A stretch of DNA of 27,726 bases, taken from NCBI GenBank assembly GCA_041484525.1, contig JBGPHT010000099.1:1-27726 (forward strand), written 5' to 3'. This DNA comes from JBGPHT01 sp041484525 (GTDB lineage: Bacteria > Acidobacteriota > Terriglobia > Bryobacterales > Bryobacteraceae). Made by a program: the position numbers and the translations under genes. The notes beneath the pieces are model-generated. The model was not told where the DNA came from, did not search any database, and was given only the letters and a program-made list of their open reading frames with translations. Every line of letters starts with the position of its first letter. The first letter of the stretch is position 1. Positions 8,601-16,022 of the stretch are shown here, piece after piece.

Positions 8601-9089
8601 GACCTGATCGACAACCGCGGCAAGAAGGGGCTCATCATCGACGAGCGTTTCAACGGCGGCGGTGGCATCGACCAGGAGTTGCTCGAGATCCTCAACCAGC
8701 GCAAGCAATACCAGTTGACGCGCAACCGCGACTCAATCGACGTGCCGCGTCCCATCCAGGCTTACTTCGGCCCGATGGCGGTGCTGCAGAATGAGCGGTC
8801 CGCCTCCGACGCCGAAATGTTCCCCGATGGTTTCCGCGCCCTGGGCCTGGGCAAAGTGATCGGCGTGCCGACGATGGGCGCCGTGATCGGCACCGGCTCC
8901 TTCACGCTGCTGGATGGTTCAGCGCTCCGCACCCCTGGCTCCGGCGTCTACAACGCCAAGGGCCAGAACCTGGAAAACTACGGCGTGCCGCCCGACGTCT
9001 ACGTCGATAACGGCCCCGAAGACTTCCTGACGGGCCACGACCGCCAGATCGAAAAAGCCATCGAAGTGCTGCGCGGCGAAATGAAATAA
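5685..9089 (+). CDS. Tricorn-like protease: PD40 propeller, PDZ and S41 peptidase domains
   Basis: A 1134-residue protein; the start at 5685 is fixed by GGAGG (5674-5678) and a signal peptide (MIRKVLLSTAALLMPILAQAQ), so it is exported. Residues about 30-560 are TolB/PD40 propeller repeats (FSPDGSMIAFSSNREGNNDVYV, WSPNGKWIAFVSDRSGRQEVW). Around residues 563-573, 657-676 and 716-728 are low-complexity RGG-rich inserts. From about 765 the tricorn C-terminal half follows: EMNASHTGITGG with His819, a PDZ domain at about 840-930, and an S41 peptidase domain with RSASDAEMF (Ser1041-Asp1042) and LENYGVPPDVYV (Glu1097). These align by position with the Ser-His-Glu machinery of archaeal tricorn; the assignment is inference. 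It probably degrades peptides in the periplasm. It stands alone as a transcription unit. Confidence 0.92.
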   Translation: MIRKVLLSTAALLMPILAQAQIKLLRHPTYSKGKVAFSYLGDIWVANENGSGLERLTDNQARDIYPRFSPDGSMIAFSSNREGNNDVYVVPAAGGKPKQLTFHTAEDTVVGWSADGKRIVFSSSRAKGAFPTVATLFEVPVEGGIETPLPVDWGYSGSYAPGGNKLAFMRHPSVWSRKHYRGSYAADLWVYDISAKKYTHLGDADYKGNYLWPMYGRNGEIYFVSDRTANEKNIAYGGPDVMKSVNNIWKISDKGGAPQQVTHHTDGNLFFPSISADGRIIVYEDNFGLWKLDTASGKSTEIVVELKTDAKENDTDLVTITNQAESFHLSPSNRRAAIVAHGELFTIATDRGEPQRVTDTPWREQDPRWSPNGKWIAFVSDRSGRQEVWTSDELGKNPKKLSDVDCDKSQIVWAPDSKTLLWNGSDHKVRRVDVDSGKTDVVATSDVAAIGTPQFSPDGKYISYTKSDNLLRQHVWVKQLETADERMIASDQFQVSSGAHWTPDGKKLLVIGGISVAGIAQTGRGWPSQLYAVAFSHIDKDPNDRDINTEEQAQAALAETAAGGGRGGRGGNGTPANVTVKIEWDGIDRRIKKVVTTPGSIGGVVPSPDSRTYAFQSIGAGVGAPAEDGAGGGPAIYIVHEDGTGLQRLNTAVANEGGRGGRGGRGGGGGFGGGTELQWSRDSRSIYYMAGGGIYSTAVPQAGGDTAGAPAAAATGGGRGGRGGGRGATTAAADTTATGAAPHQIPFSVRLVIDHAAERKQVFEEAWRVMKNRFYDAKMHGTNWAAAKDKYEPLLPHIADLDELHNVVMEMIGEMNASHTGITGGTTLPGQTPAERATTRYPGFTLEPDASGYYKVGSINRNGPADHEYIKIEPGNFLLAVNEKPLKTKDNYWELFKILPGRKFEFLVNSKPSLDGAWTINVEPLTAAQQNNLEYDLWVEGRKRMVEKLTNGEIGYLHIKAMDAPSLEKFRQDLIDNRGKKGLIIDERFNGGGGIDQELLEILNQRKQYQLTRNRDSIDVPRPIQAYFGPMAVLQNERSASDAEMFPDGFRALGLGKVIGVPTMGAVIGTGSFTLLDGSALRTPGSGVYNAKGQNLENYGVPPDVYVDNGPEDFLTGHDRQIEKAIEVLRGEMK

Positions 9090-9115
9090 TCCTGTGCTGC
9101 CCGGCGGTCGTGCGC

Positions 9116-9174
9116 CATAGAGCCCGCGACCGATAATCAGAGCGCTACCGTAAGGGCCACGTGCTCGGTAGCTC
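9116..9174. repeat. REP-like palindromic element
   Basis: GAGCGCTACCG (9140-9150) and CGGTAGCTC (9166-9174) form a stem of nine pairs with one bulged G and a 15-nt loop beginning TAAGGG. It is preceded by GAGCCCGCGACCGATAATCA, which looks like a half-unit of similar type. The form (GC-rich stem, 'ACCGTAAGGG' loop start) resembles extragenic REP elements I associate with Acidobacteria, and a RAYT gene lies at 15123-15674. Only one copy is seen in the window. Confidence 0.4.
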
Positions 9175-9202
9175 CGCCAAGTCAGGCCGGCCCATTCTAG
9201 TC

Positions 9203-9235
9203 CTTCCTCTGTGCCTCCGCGTCTCGGCGGTGAAG
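9203..9235. repeat. Dispersed intergenic repeat-like sequence
   Basis: CTTCCTCTGTGCCTCCGCGT followed by CTCGGCGGTGAA matches, from memory, a near-repetitive intergenic sequence of the 'ACCGCRGAGRCGCRGAGG' type (complement) seen in many unrelated environmental genomes. It lies in the gap between the tricorn and VOC genes, next to the REP-like hairpin. It codes for nothing recognisable. Confidence 0.35.
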
Positions 9236-9244
9236 GGCCTGTCT

Positions 9245-9625
9245 TCACTCCGCCTTCGCGTCGAACTGAATCGCGCCGGCGATGTTGCCTTCCGTATCCT
9301 GAAAGAAGAACAACTGGCCGACGCCGGCGATGGTGCATTTCTGCATGACGACCTTCCCGCCGCTGGCTTCGACGGCGGCCAGCGTGGCGTCGATGTCGTC
9401 CACCGAGATCGTACATTCAAAGGACCGCGCGGCCACGCCCGGGACAATTTCGCGACGCTGCTGCAGCGCGCCCCTGAGCGCCGTCGGCGTGCCATTCGTC
9501 TGGATCTGGTAGAACCCGGGAGGGCCCCACGGAGTAAATTTCCATCCGAAAACCTTCTCGTAGAAACGCCGTCCACGGGAAACGTCGTCGGCGTTGATGG
9601 CAAAGTGAGCGACCTGGCTGGGCAT
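9245..9625 (-). CDS. Glyoxalase/bleomycin-resistance (VOC) family protein
   Basis: A 126-residue single-domain VOC protein. The ATG at 9625-9623 follows AAAGGAAG at good spacing, so the longer open frame is not used. The N-terminus AHFAINADDVSRGRRFYEKVFGWKF is the classic first beta-alpha-beta unit; TISVDDIDATLAAVEASGGKVV is the second unit; GQLFFFQDTEGNIAGAIQF is the last strand pair with the usual Glu/Asp region. Family members bind a metal and act on small electrophiles, or sequester antibiotics; the substrate cannot be deduced. The gene diverges from the AraC-type regulator at 9696 with a 70-bp gap, which suggests control by that regulator. Confidence 0.9.
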   Translation of the reverse strand: MPSQVAHFAINADDVSRGRRFYEKVFGWKFTPWGPPGFYQIQTNGTPTALRGALQQRREIVPGVAARSFECTISVDDIDATLAAVEASGGKVVMQKCTIAGVGQLFFFQDTEGNIAGAIQFDAKAE

Positions 9626-9695
9626 GATGTCTTCCTTTCTGGAATGAATTCTACAGGCTGGACGCCGCGCCGGCATTACGCTATTTTGACAACTG

Positions 9696-10457
9696 ATGTC
9701 GATTTCCCGCCAAGCGCCGGATCCCTCCGTAAAGGTCCGCAGCTTCGGTGTCACCTTTCCCAGCGGCCAGATCGTCCCACCGCATGCCGAACAGTGGCAC
9801 CAACTGATCTACGCCACCCGCGGCGTGATGACCGTGCGCACAGACGAGGGCGCGTGGGTGGTGCCGCCGCATCGCGCGGTCTGGATCCCCGCCCGCGTGA
9901 ACTACCGCGTGGAGATGGCGGGAGTGGTCGCGCTGCGCGCCATCTACTTCCGCGCGACTCTGCGGCGCGGCCGTCCGGCGTCACGCGCGTGCACCGTCGT
10001 CAACGTGACGCCGCTGCTGCGCGAGTTGATCGTACGCACCGTCAAGCTGAGCGTCCTCGATGACCGTGTGCCGGAACAGAAGCGGCTGATCGGCGTGATC
10101 CTGGACGAACTGAAAGCGCTCGGCGCCGTGCCGCTACAACTGCCCCTGCCGCAGGATGCGCGGGCGGCGCGATTCGCCGCCAAGCTGGATAAAGATGACG
10201 ATATCGAGCGGCTGCTGCGCGCCTCAGGCGCCAGCCGGAGGACGATGGAGCGTCTGTTTCGCGCGGAGACCGGAATGAGCTTGGGCCAATGGCTGCGCCG
10301 CCACAAACTGCTGCAGGGTCTGCGCCGATTGGCGGCCGGAGAATGCGTGAACAGCGTAGCGCTCGAACTCGGCTACAACAGCGCCAGCGCCTTCATCGCA
10401 ATGTTCCGCCGGGAGCTGGGCGAAACGCCCGGACGGTATTTCGAAGCCGCGTCCTAG
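9696..10457 (+). CDS. AraC-family transcriptional regulator
   Basis: A 253-residue protein starting at ATG 9696 (weak Shine-Dalgarno). Residues about 20-95 form a cupin sensor domain (PSGQIVPPHAEQWHQLIYATRGVMTV, VVPPHRAVWIPARVNYRVEM) with histidines in the positions typical of AraC-type cupins. Residues about 155-250 are the double helix-turn-helix domain (IERLLRASGASRRTMERLF, VNSVALELGYNSASAFIAMFRRELGETPGRYF), a clear match to the AraC signature. This arrangement is that of NimR-like regulators, which respond to small ligands and often control a neighbouring gene. The adjacent divergent VOC gene is the likeliest target. The stop overlaps the end of the convergent beta-helix gene by 4 nt (CTAG). 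Confidence 0.92.
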   Translation: MSISRQAPDPSVKVRSFGVTFPSGQIVPPHAEQWHQLIYATRGVMTVRTDEGAWVVPPHRAVWIPARVNYRVEMAGVVALRAIYFRATLRRGRPASRACTVVNVTPLLRELIVRTVKLSVLDDRVPEQKRLIGVILDELKALGAVPLQLPLPQDARAARFAAKLDKDDDIERLLRASGASRRTMERLFRAETGMSLGQWLRRHKLLQGLRRLAAGECVNSVALELGYNSASAFIAMFRRELGETPGRYFEAAS

Positions 10458-11695
10458 CGGCACTGGTTGCGCCGCACCACGTTCCACTCGACCCCGATCC
10501 CGGGCGCCCGCTCGACGCAGCGTTCCTTCATCCGGTAGCCGTTGACCTCGTTGTCCTCGATCGTGTTGCCGCGCGCCGGCGCCGGCCGCTCAGCCCGTCT
10601 TCCCAGATAGATCCCGCTGCGCAGCATCTCCGGCTCGTCCGGCAGATAGACGCACGAATCGCAATGCAGCGTGTTCAGGCGCAGCAGCCGGTTGCGCGCC
10701 ACCAGGTTCCCCGTTCCGATCACAAACACCCCGCCCAACTGCGAACCATCCACCGTATTCTCCACAATCCGGATATTTTGCGACTGCATATCCGGGTTGG
10801 TGTTGTTCATGACGATGCCATACGCCACATCCACGCACACGTTGCCACGCACTTCGCCATCGTGAAATCCATCCAGGTCGATACACTTCCCGTTAACTTC
10901 CTCGAACCGGTTGCGCGCATACACGGACGCGTCCACATTCCCCGCCGTGTCGATCCCCACCGGCTGCGCATCCACGGCCTCTTTGGGAAACCCAATCCTC
11001 TTCCCCGAGTTCTCCTCCACGCGCACCGATGTCGCATGCCCCACCTGCACCGCATCGCGCCCGACGGTGTCGAACGTGTTGCCCGCGATCAGCCCGCGCG
11101 CATTCCGCGGCGAGGTGTACAGCGAGTGCGTCCAAACGCCGTTGCCCAGCACGTTGCGAAACTCGGAGCGGGTGACGCGCCAATCCGCCGTTCCTTCCTC
11201 GATCAGAATCCCCCCCGTGGTATTGTTCTTCCCCGCTGCATTGCGCGACCCGCTGTCCAAGACCTGCACGCGGTCGATCGAGACGTCGCGCGACCGGCTC
11301 ACCAGCACCGCAAACCCCGCGATCCTCCGGAACCGCACGTTCTCGATGCGCAGGCCGGACACCCCGTCCGCCACGATTCCGTTGCCGCGCGTGAACCGCA
11401 CGAACGGCGTGTCATACGCCGGGAGCCCCGCGCGCTGTTCGGCCAGGTTCCCTTCGATAGTGAAGTCGTGCAGGTAGACGCCGTCCCCAACCTCGATCGC
11501 GGCCCGGTCCGCAAAGTCCGCCGCCATGCGCAGAACCGTCCCGCGCCCGCGCACTTCGGCCGCGCTATCCACCCGCATCGCACGATGCAGTTCTACCACG
11601 CCCGCTGGAAGCTCGATCGTGCGCCTCTTCGGCGTCACTGCTGCGAGCATCGCCGCGATCGCCGCCACCGTCACCACCCCGGCGATCGTCCTCAT
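10454..11695 (-). CDS. Exported right-handed parallel beta-helix repeat protein
   Basis: A 413-residue protein beginning MRTIAGVVTVAAIAAMLAAV, a signal peptide. The body is made of short beta-helix coils rich in N, V, I and G (LRIENVRFRRIAGFAVLV, RGLIAGNTFDTVGRDAVQVG, GEVRGNVCVDVAYGIVMNNT, NIRIVENTVDGSQLGGVFV), the pattern of pectate-lyase-like and NosD/Pbl repeats. It may bind or cleave polysaccharide, but no catalytic set can be assigned. A 66-bp fragment of a RAYT transposase gene sits 3 bp upstream of its ATG, and a shredded second copy of its 5' part lies at 15030-15127. Its own promoter may therefore have been replaced by the RAYT fragment. Confidence 0.85.
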   Translation of the reverse strand: MRTIAGVVTVAAIAAMLAAVTPKRRTIELPAGVVELHRAMRVDSAAEVRGRGTVLRMAADFADRAAIEVGDGVYLHDFTIEGNLAEQRAGLPAYDTPFVRFTRGNGIVADGVSGLRIENVRFRRIAGFAVLVSRSRDVSIDRVQVLDSGSRNAAGKNNTTGGILIEEGTADWRVTRSEFRNVLGNGVWTHSLYTSPRNARGLIAGNTFDTVGRDAVQVGHATSVRVEENSGKRIGFPKEAVDAQPVGIDTAGNVDASVYARNRFEEVNGKCIDLDGFHDGEVRGNVCVDVAYGIVMNNTNPDMQSQNIRIVENTVDGSQLGGVFVIGTGNLVARNRLLRLNTLHCDSCVYLPDEPEMLRSGIYLGRRAERPAPARGNTIEDNEVNGYRMKERCVERAPGIGVEWNVVRRNQCR

Positions 11696-11698
11696 GCA

Positions 11699-11764
11699 GT
11701 AACCGGGTTGTTCTCGATGTACGCCACAATCCGCTCGAACTCCCTTTCATTCTGCACCAGATGA
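11699..11764 (-). repeat. 66-bp RAYT gene fragment, exact direct repeat of 15196-15261
   Basis: The 66 bases are identical to 15196-15261, inside the intact RAYT gene, and correspond to its C-terminal part (DHLVQNEREFERIVAYIENN). The copies are in the same orientation 3497 bp apart and flank the TPR-kinase gene. The identity ends at 11764/15261 on one side and at 11699/15196 on the other. The fragment ends 35 bp beyond the kinase stop. Confidence 0.95.
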
Positions 11765-11799
11765 AATGGCGATTGACGCTAGGACTATGGCGGCGCTGT

Positions 11800-14643
11800 T
11801 CACCGTTCCGAGCCGGAGGGAAGTTGTCCTGGCGGCTGTCTCGATGTCTGGAGCCTGCGCCGCCATTCGGCTGCTTTTTCGGTCTTCCCCCAATCCTCGT
11901 AGAGCCGGACGATGCGATCGCCGGCCTGCGCCACGCCATTCCGGTCCACTGCCGGGATCGTCGTTGCGCGCTCGACCAGCCCTTGATACCCGGAGAGCAC
12001 CAGCGGTTCGGCATCGCTGTATTTCATCTGCCCGGCCAGGGTAGCCCCCAAAAGGCTCTGCGAGTGGAATCGGCTCCAGGCGTCCGGCCGCGCCTTTTCG
12101 TAGGTCGAAAGCACTTCACGCAACAGCGGCTCCGCTTGCTTGTACTTTCGCTGATCGAGCCACAGAAGGCCCAAGCCGATGGCCGTGCTCGCCGTGTCCG
12201 GATGCGCCGGACCCAAGACGCGGCGCCGGCTCTCCAGAACTTTGAGGTAGAGTTCCTCGGCTTCCGAATCCTTGCGCTGCCGCCGGTACAGGTTCGCGAG
12301 ATTGTTCATCGGGATCAGTGTGTCGGGATTCTCCTCGCCCAGCACGCGGCGCCCGATTTCCAGAGCCTTGATGTAAAGGGGCTCCGCCTGCGCGTACTCG
12401 CCCTGCGCGTCGTACACTCGCCCCAGGCTGTTCAGAGTGAACAGAGTTTCCGGATGCTCGTCCCCCCGCACCCGACGCTGGGCCTCCAGAACGGTCGTGA
12501 GAATCCCCCGGGCCTGCTCGTACCTGCCCTCGTAGTAGTACAAGGCTGCCAGATTCCTCATGCTGTTCAAGGTGCTGGGATTCTCCCGGCCCAATACGCG
12601 GATGCGCGTTTCCACGACCGTGGTATGGAGCGGCTCGGCCTGCGCGTACTTTCCCTGGCTCATGTAAGTAAGCGCCAGGTTGACCATATTGATCAGGGTG
12701 CCGGGATGCTCGGGCCCCGACATACGCCGCCGGGCCTCGAGGACCTTGATCTGGAGCGGCTCGGCCAGGGCATACTTGCCTTCCTGACTGTAGATGAGCG
12801 CGAGGTTGTTCATGTTAGCTAAGGTGTCGGTGTGGCCCTCGCCCGACACACGGCGCCGGATATCGAGCGACTTGACGAACAGGGGCTCTGCCTCGGCGAA
12901 TTTTCCCTGCGCCTGATAGATACCCGCCAGCTCGTTCATGGTGTCGAGTGTGTATGGATGCTCCTCCCCCAGGGCGCGGCGTATCAGTTCGTAGGCGGGC
13001 TCCAGTTGCCGCTGCGCTTCGGCGAACAGTCCCAGATCCAGGTACGTCTTGCCGATGGTGAAGCGCAGCGATGCTTCAACCGCCGGTCGATTTTTGAATC
13101 TGCCGCCAATCCTGGCCGCCGCCCGATCGAGCGCGGTGCGCACCTTCAAATCCGGATCGGGCCGGGTGTTCGGTCCGGTCTGGGCGCCGGCGCCGGCCTG
13201 CGCCAACAAGTCGTCCTGCAAGAACTGGTTGATCGCTTGAGCAGTGGCCGCCTCCGTATCGGCCCGTTGCTTTTCCTGGACGACGCGGTTGCGTTCCTCG
13301 AGGGACCGCGCTTCCGCGGCATGCGCGCGATTGCGTTCTTCGGTTGCCTGGCGCCCGGCGTCCACTGCCCGATCCCGTTCCCGGGCGGCTGTTTGCTCCG
13401 CAGCCGTCGCTCGGCCCATTCCACGCAACGCCGCCTGTTCCGCCCGCAGCGCGCGCGCGGCCTGCCACGCACTGGCGATCGCCCCCGCCACCAGAACCAC
13501 AAACACCGCCGCCACCCCCGCCACCAGTGCCTTGTGCCGCCGGGCGAATTTGCGGATCTGATACACGGCGCTGGGCCGCCGCGCGATCACTGGCTCGTCT
13601 TGCAGATAGCGGCGGATATCGGCCGCCAGATCCGCGGCCGAGGCATAGCGCCGCGCTTTGTCCTTCTCCAACGCCTTCGCGACGATGATTTCCACGTCAC
13701 CCCGATATCCGCGGCTGATCGTACCGAGCGTGGCCGGTTCGTCTTCCCGGATGGCGCGCACCACCTCGTGCAACTTGCCCTGTGTGTTGTAAGGCAGGCG
13801 GCTGGCCAGCAATTCGTACAGGATCACGCCGAGCGCGTACACATCGCTGCGGACGTCCAGTTCCAGGGGATCGGCGGAGACCTGCTCCGGGCTCATATAG
13901 GCCAGGGTCCCAATGAGCTGTCCGGCATCCGTCTGGCGCGTCACCAAGGTGTCGCTGTCCGTCACGCGCGCCACTCCGAAATCCAGAATCTTGGGTTGAC
14001 CGGTCTCGTCCACCAGGATGTTGCCGGGTTTCAGGTCGCGGTGGATGATGCCGCGCTGGTGGGCGTGATGGACGGCTTCCGAAACGAGCGCCATTAGTTC
14101 CAGCCGCTGGCGCGTGTGCAATTGATGGGAATCGCAGTATTCCTTGAGGGTCTCGCCGCGGATGAATTCCATGGCGAAGTACGGCTGCGTACCGAAACCG
14201 GTATCGGCGGTTCCCGCCTCGTAGATTTGTGCGATCCCCGGGTGGTGCAGGCGGCCCAGCGTGTGCGACTCCTGCTCAAAACGGCGCATCAGTTCCGGGC
14301 TGGCAAATCCGGTGTTGATCACTTTGAGCGCTACGGCGCGGCGTGGATTGTCCTGCTCGGCCTCGTATACGGCGCCCATGCCCCCTCGCCCCACAAGCCG
14401 CAGCAGGCGATAAGGTCCACAACGGGCGCCTTCCGCAGGCGCGGAGCGTTCGATGAGCACCTGCTTGGCGGCGGACGCTAGATAATCATCCAGCGAACCC
14501 TCCGATGTTCGGTCGAAATGCAGCAAAGATTCCAGTTCGGCACAAACGGCGGCGGACACCTGTTGCTCGGCGTAGTACAGTCCCCGCTCGGCCGGGGAGC
14601 GGTCCGCGAGTTTGTGAAACAAAGCGATCACGTCCGGGTTCAA
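11800..14643 (-). CDS. Membrane Ser/Thr protein kinase with C-terminal TPR domain
   Basis: A 947-residue protein. The TTG start at 14643-14641 is supported by GGAG at 14654-14651 with a 7-nt spacer; a nearby ATG is out of frame and hits a stop at once. Residues 77-345 are a PknB-type kinase: glycine loop GRGGMG, Lys107, HRDLKPGN (Asp203), DFG (221-223), SPE (251-253), all intact, so it should be active. A single membrane helix lies at 372-394, then an Ala/Arg/Glu-rich coiled coil to about 475. From about 530 to 920 come about eight 42-residue TPR units of the kinesin-light-chain style (LANLYRRQRKDSEAEELYLKVLESRRRVLG). The kinase is cytoplasmic, while the TPR part is on the other side of the membrane and probably binds proteins. 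It sits between the two copies of the RAYT/beta-helix repeat. Confidence 0.92.
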   Translation of the reverse strand: MNPDVIALFHKLADRSPAERGLYYAEQQVSAAVCAELESLLHFDRTSEGSLDDYLASAAKQVLIERSAPAEGARCGPYRLLRLVGRGGMGAVYEAEQDNPRRAVALKVINTGFASPELMRRFEQESHTLGRLHHPGIAQIYEAGTADTGFGTQPYFAMEFIRGETLKEYCDSHQLHTRQRLELMALVSEAVHHAHQRGIIHRDLKPGNILVDETGQPKILDFGVARVTDSDTLVTRQTDAGQLIGTLAYMSPEQVSADPLELDVRSDVYALGVILYELLASRLPYNTQGKLHEVVRAIREDEPATLGTISRGYRGDVEIIVAKALEKDKARRYASAADLAADIRRYLQDEPVIARRPSAVYQIRKFARRHKALVAGVAAVFVVLVAGAIASAWQAARALRAEQAALRGMGRATAAEQTAARERDRAVDAGRQATEERNRAHAAEARSLEERNRVVQEKQRADTEAATAQAINQFLQDDLLAQAGAGAQTGPNTRPDPDLKVRTALDRAAARIGGRFKNRPAVEASLRFTIGKTYLDLGLFAEAQRQLEPAYELIRRALGEEHPYTLDTMNELAGIYQAQGKFAEAEPLFVKSLDIRRRVSGEGHTDTLANMNNLALIYSQEGKYALAEPLQIKVLEARRRMSGPEHPGTLINMVNLALTYMSQGKYAQAEPLHTTVVETRIRVLGRENPSTLNSMRNLAALYYYEGRYEQARGILTTVLEAQRRVRGDEHPETLFTLNSLGRVYDAQGEYAQAEPLYIKALEIGRRVLGEENPDTLIPMNNLANLYRRQRKDSEAEELYLKVLESRRRVLGPAHPDTASTAIGLGLLWLDQRKYKQAEPLLREVLSTYEKARPDAWSRFHSQSLLGATLAGQMKYSDAEPLVLSGYQGLVERATTIPAVDRNGVAQAGDRIVRLYEDWGKTEKAAEWRRRLQTSRQPPGQLPSGSER

Positions 14644-14650
14644 ATCATGT

Positions 14651-14654
14651 CTCC
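14651..14654 (-). promoter_or_regulatory. Shine-Dalgarno GGAG deciding a TTG start
   Basis: GGAG on the minus strand lies 7 nt before the TTG start codon of the TPR-kinase. The intervening ATG (14649-14647) reads only ATG ATT TGA, so TTG is the usable start. Inefficient TTG initiation may keep kinase levels low. Confidence 0.55.
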
Positions 14655-14830
14655 GTTGGCGACTAAGTCACGCGTCCACCTAAGATTATATTGGCGGAGA
14701 TCCAACATCGGATGGCAACACATGTTAAAAGGGTACTGGCAAAGCTGAGGCAGTTCGGCGGACCGAGTTACCCCATGTTACTCTCTCGACTTCGTGGTTG
14801 TGATTCTTTTCGCCTAAGGTGAGATAGGAC

Positions 14831-14880
14831 GTGATTTTGGGCATCAGTACGTACGCCCCCCGCAGTTCGTAGCGTCCCAT
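14831..14880 (-). pseudogene. Decayed RAYT fragment
   Basis: The minus strand here reads MGRYELRGAYVLMPK, which parallels MGHYELRAYAVMPNHVH in the intact RAYT (15437-15391). The DNA aligns over about 50 bp with scattered substitutions and small indels, and the catalytic HxH motif is lost. This is an older, diverged copy than the 66-bp exact repeat. It lies in the 479-bp stretch between the kinase start and the RAYT stop, which otherwise holds only the shredded beta-helix sequence and no gene. Confidence 0.65.
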
Positions 14881-15029
14881 CGGTCCAGCGATCAGCGGCG
14901 GATATTCTTCATGTCTGCCAGCCAAAGTTCAGATCGCTGAGGGCTTCCACGACGAGATAGTGTGCGATCTGTTTGCCCAGCATCCAGACTTACTGGAAGC
15001 ATACTCCACAATCGGCATCAGATGGCAGG

Positions 15030-15127
15030 TCTCGATGCGCACGTCCGAGGCCCCGTCCGCCACGATTCCGTTGCCGCGACCGCCGCGACTGCCGCACCGT
15101 CACCACCCCGGCGAATCGTCCTTCATG
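15030..15127 (-). pseudogene. Shredded 5' end of a second beta-helix gene copy
   Basis: Two blocks match the intact beta-helix gene in order and orientation. Positions 15030-15078 match 11341-11389 (the last 28 bp exactly). Positions 15081-15127 match 11651-11696, including the start codon, with three single-base indels and a few substitutions. About 260 bp between the blocks is deleted. The old start codon overlaps the stop of the intact RAYT as ATGA, suggesting RAYT and the beta-helix gene were once translationally coupled neighbours. Confidence 0.8.
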
Positions 15128-15674
15128 TGACCGCTGCGGCGCAGGCACCCGCGCTAGACCAGGCGAACTCCTCCGGCCGGCTCGCCAGCCCCGCGGTAAC
15201 CGGGTTGTTCTCGATGTACGCCACAATCCGCTCGAACTCCCTTTCATTCTGCACCAGATGATCGTACGATTCCGGCTGCCAGAACGGCTCACCGGTCCGT
15301 CCCAGTAGGCGGTTCGCGTGACAGGCGGTCGCACCTTTGAGCGCCTTCATGAACCTCGGTACTTCCGTCAACGGAAGCAGCAGAGCGTGCACATGATTGG
15401 GCATCACCGCGTACGCCCGCAGCTCGTAGTGACCCATTTGCTCACCGCGCCCGAGCGACTCGATGACGATCCGCGCAATGCGTGCCTCTTCCAGATAGCG
15501 TGGGCCTGCCGGCGCACGATCCAGATATCGATCTACCCATACAAACGCGTGACCCGCCGATGGCAGATCGGGCGGCGCGTGGACCCCCGCCGGCAGACTG
15601 CCGTGGAGACGCCAGGTGAGGAACGTCCACTGTCCCACGGTAGTGATGGGGGACGGCCGCCGGCGAGTTTCCAT
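15123..15674 (-). mobile_element. REP-associated tyrosine transposase (RAYT, Y1/IS200-like)
   Basis: A 183-residue single-domain Y1 transposase. LTWRLHGSLPAGV near the N-terminus is the typical RAYT opening; YELRAYAVMPNHVHALLLP carries the HxH metal-binding pair (HVH); FWQPESYDHLVQNEREFERIVAYIENNPVTAGL carries the expected catalytic tyrosine region and the family-defining YIENNPV motif. Family members nick single-stranded DNA at REP palindromes through a 5'-phosphotyrosine link and are usually single-copy, domesticated-looking genes. All motifs are intact, so it may be active. ATG 15674-15672 is the start; the Shine-Dalgarno is weak. Downstream lies beta-helix gene debris overlapping the stop. 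A REP-like hairpin is at 9116-9174. Confidence 0.9.
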
Positions 15675-16022
15675 GCCACGGTAATCGGCTGAGTCCGGAC
15701 AAAGATCCAGTGTCGTACGGGCATTCGCGCCAGCTCAGTGGTGGCTCCGATGCTGCTCACCTAACGGAGAATGCGGGAGATTTTCCGATCGCCGATTCCT
15801 GAAGAGCGCCCGCCAGAGAGGATGCTTCTACGGGATGCCGGCACGACATCCCTGTGGATTGCGATCGCGCCCGCGGTTGCGGAACACCCCACTTTCCGAG
15901 TGGCCAATCCGCTTCGGAGAGCTCTGCGACAGACGTGGTTCGTTGCCTGAAGTGGCAAAACGGAGCCCGCAACAGTTCAGGAATACAGTAACCTTAGGAA
16001 ATCGATAAATCGCGCGGGTGCG
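15675..16022. other. Intergenic region without recognisable gene (348 bp)
   Basis: The stretch separates the RAYT start from the start of the second Ser/Thr kinase, so it should hold divergent promoters. Short open frames on the minus strand show no protein-like pattern. No hairpin terminator or strong sigma-70 boxes could be singled out. The AT-richer part at about 15985-16015 precedes the kinase start and is the likeliest promoter area. Confidence 0.5.

Noticed and set aside
5982..8708. 908-codon minus-strand open frame opposite the tricorn gene
   Set aside because: Antisense shadow caused by codon bias; repetitive V/D/G/L composition and no recognisable motif.
10289..11764. 491-codon plus-strand open frame over the beta-helix gene
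   Set aside because: Arg/His/Pro-rich antisense translation. The minus strand has the signal peptide and beta-helix repeats.
11761..14097. Long plus-strand open frames over the TPR-kinase
   Set aside because: Shadows of the kinase gene, whose catalytic motifs are all on the minus strand.
15757..15972. Minus-strand frame containing ALQESAI, as in the PadR protein at 4384-4761
   Set aside because: Only seven residues (14 bp) agree and nothing around them matches, so chance is the simpler explanation.
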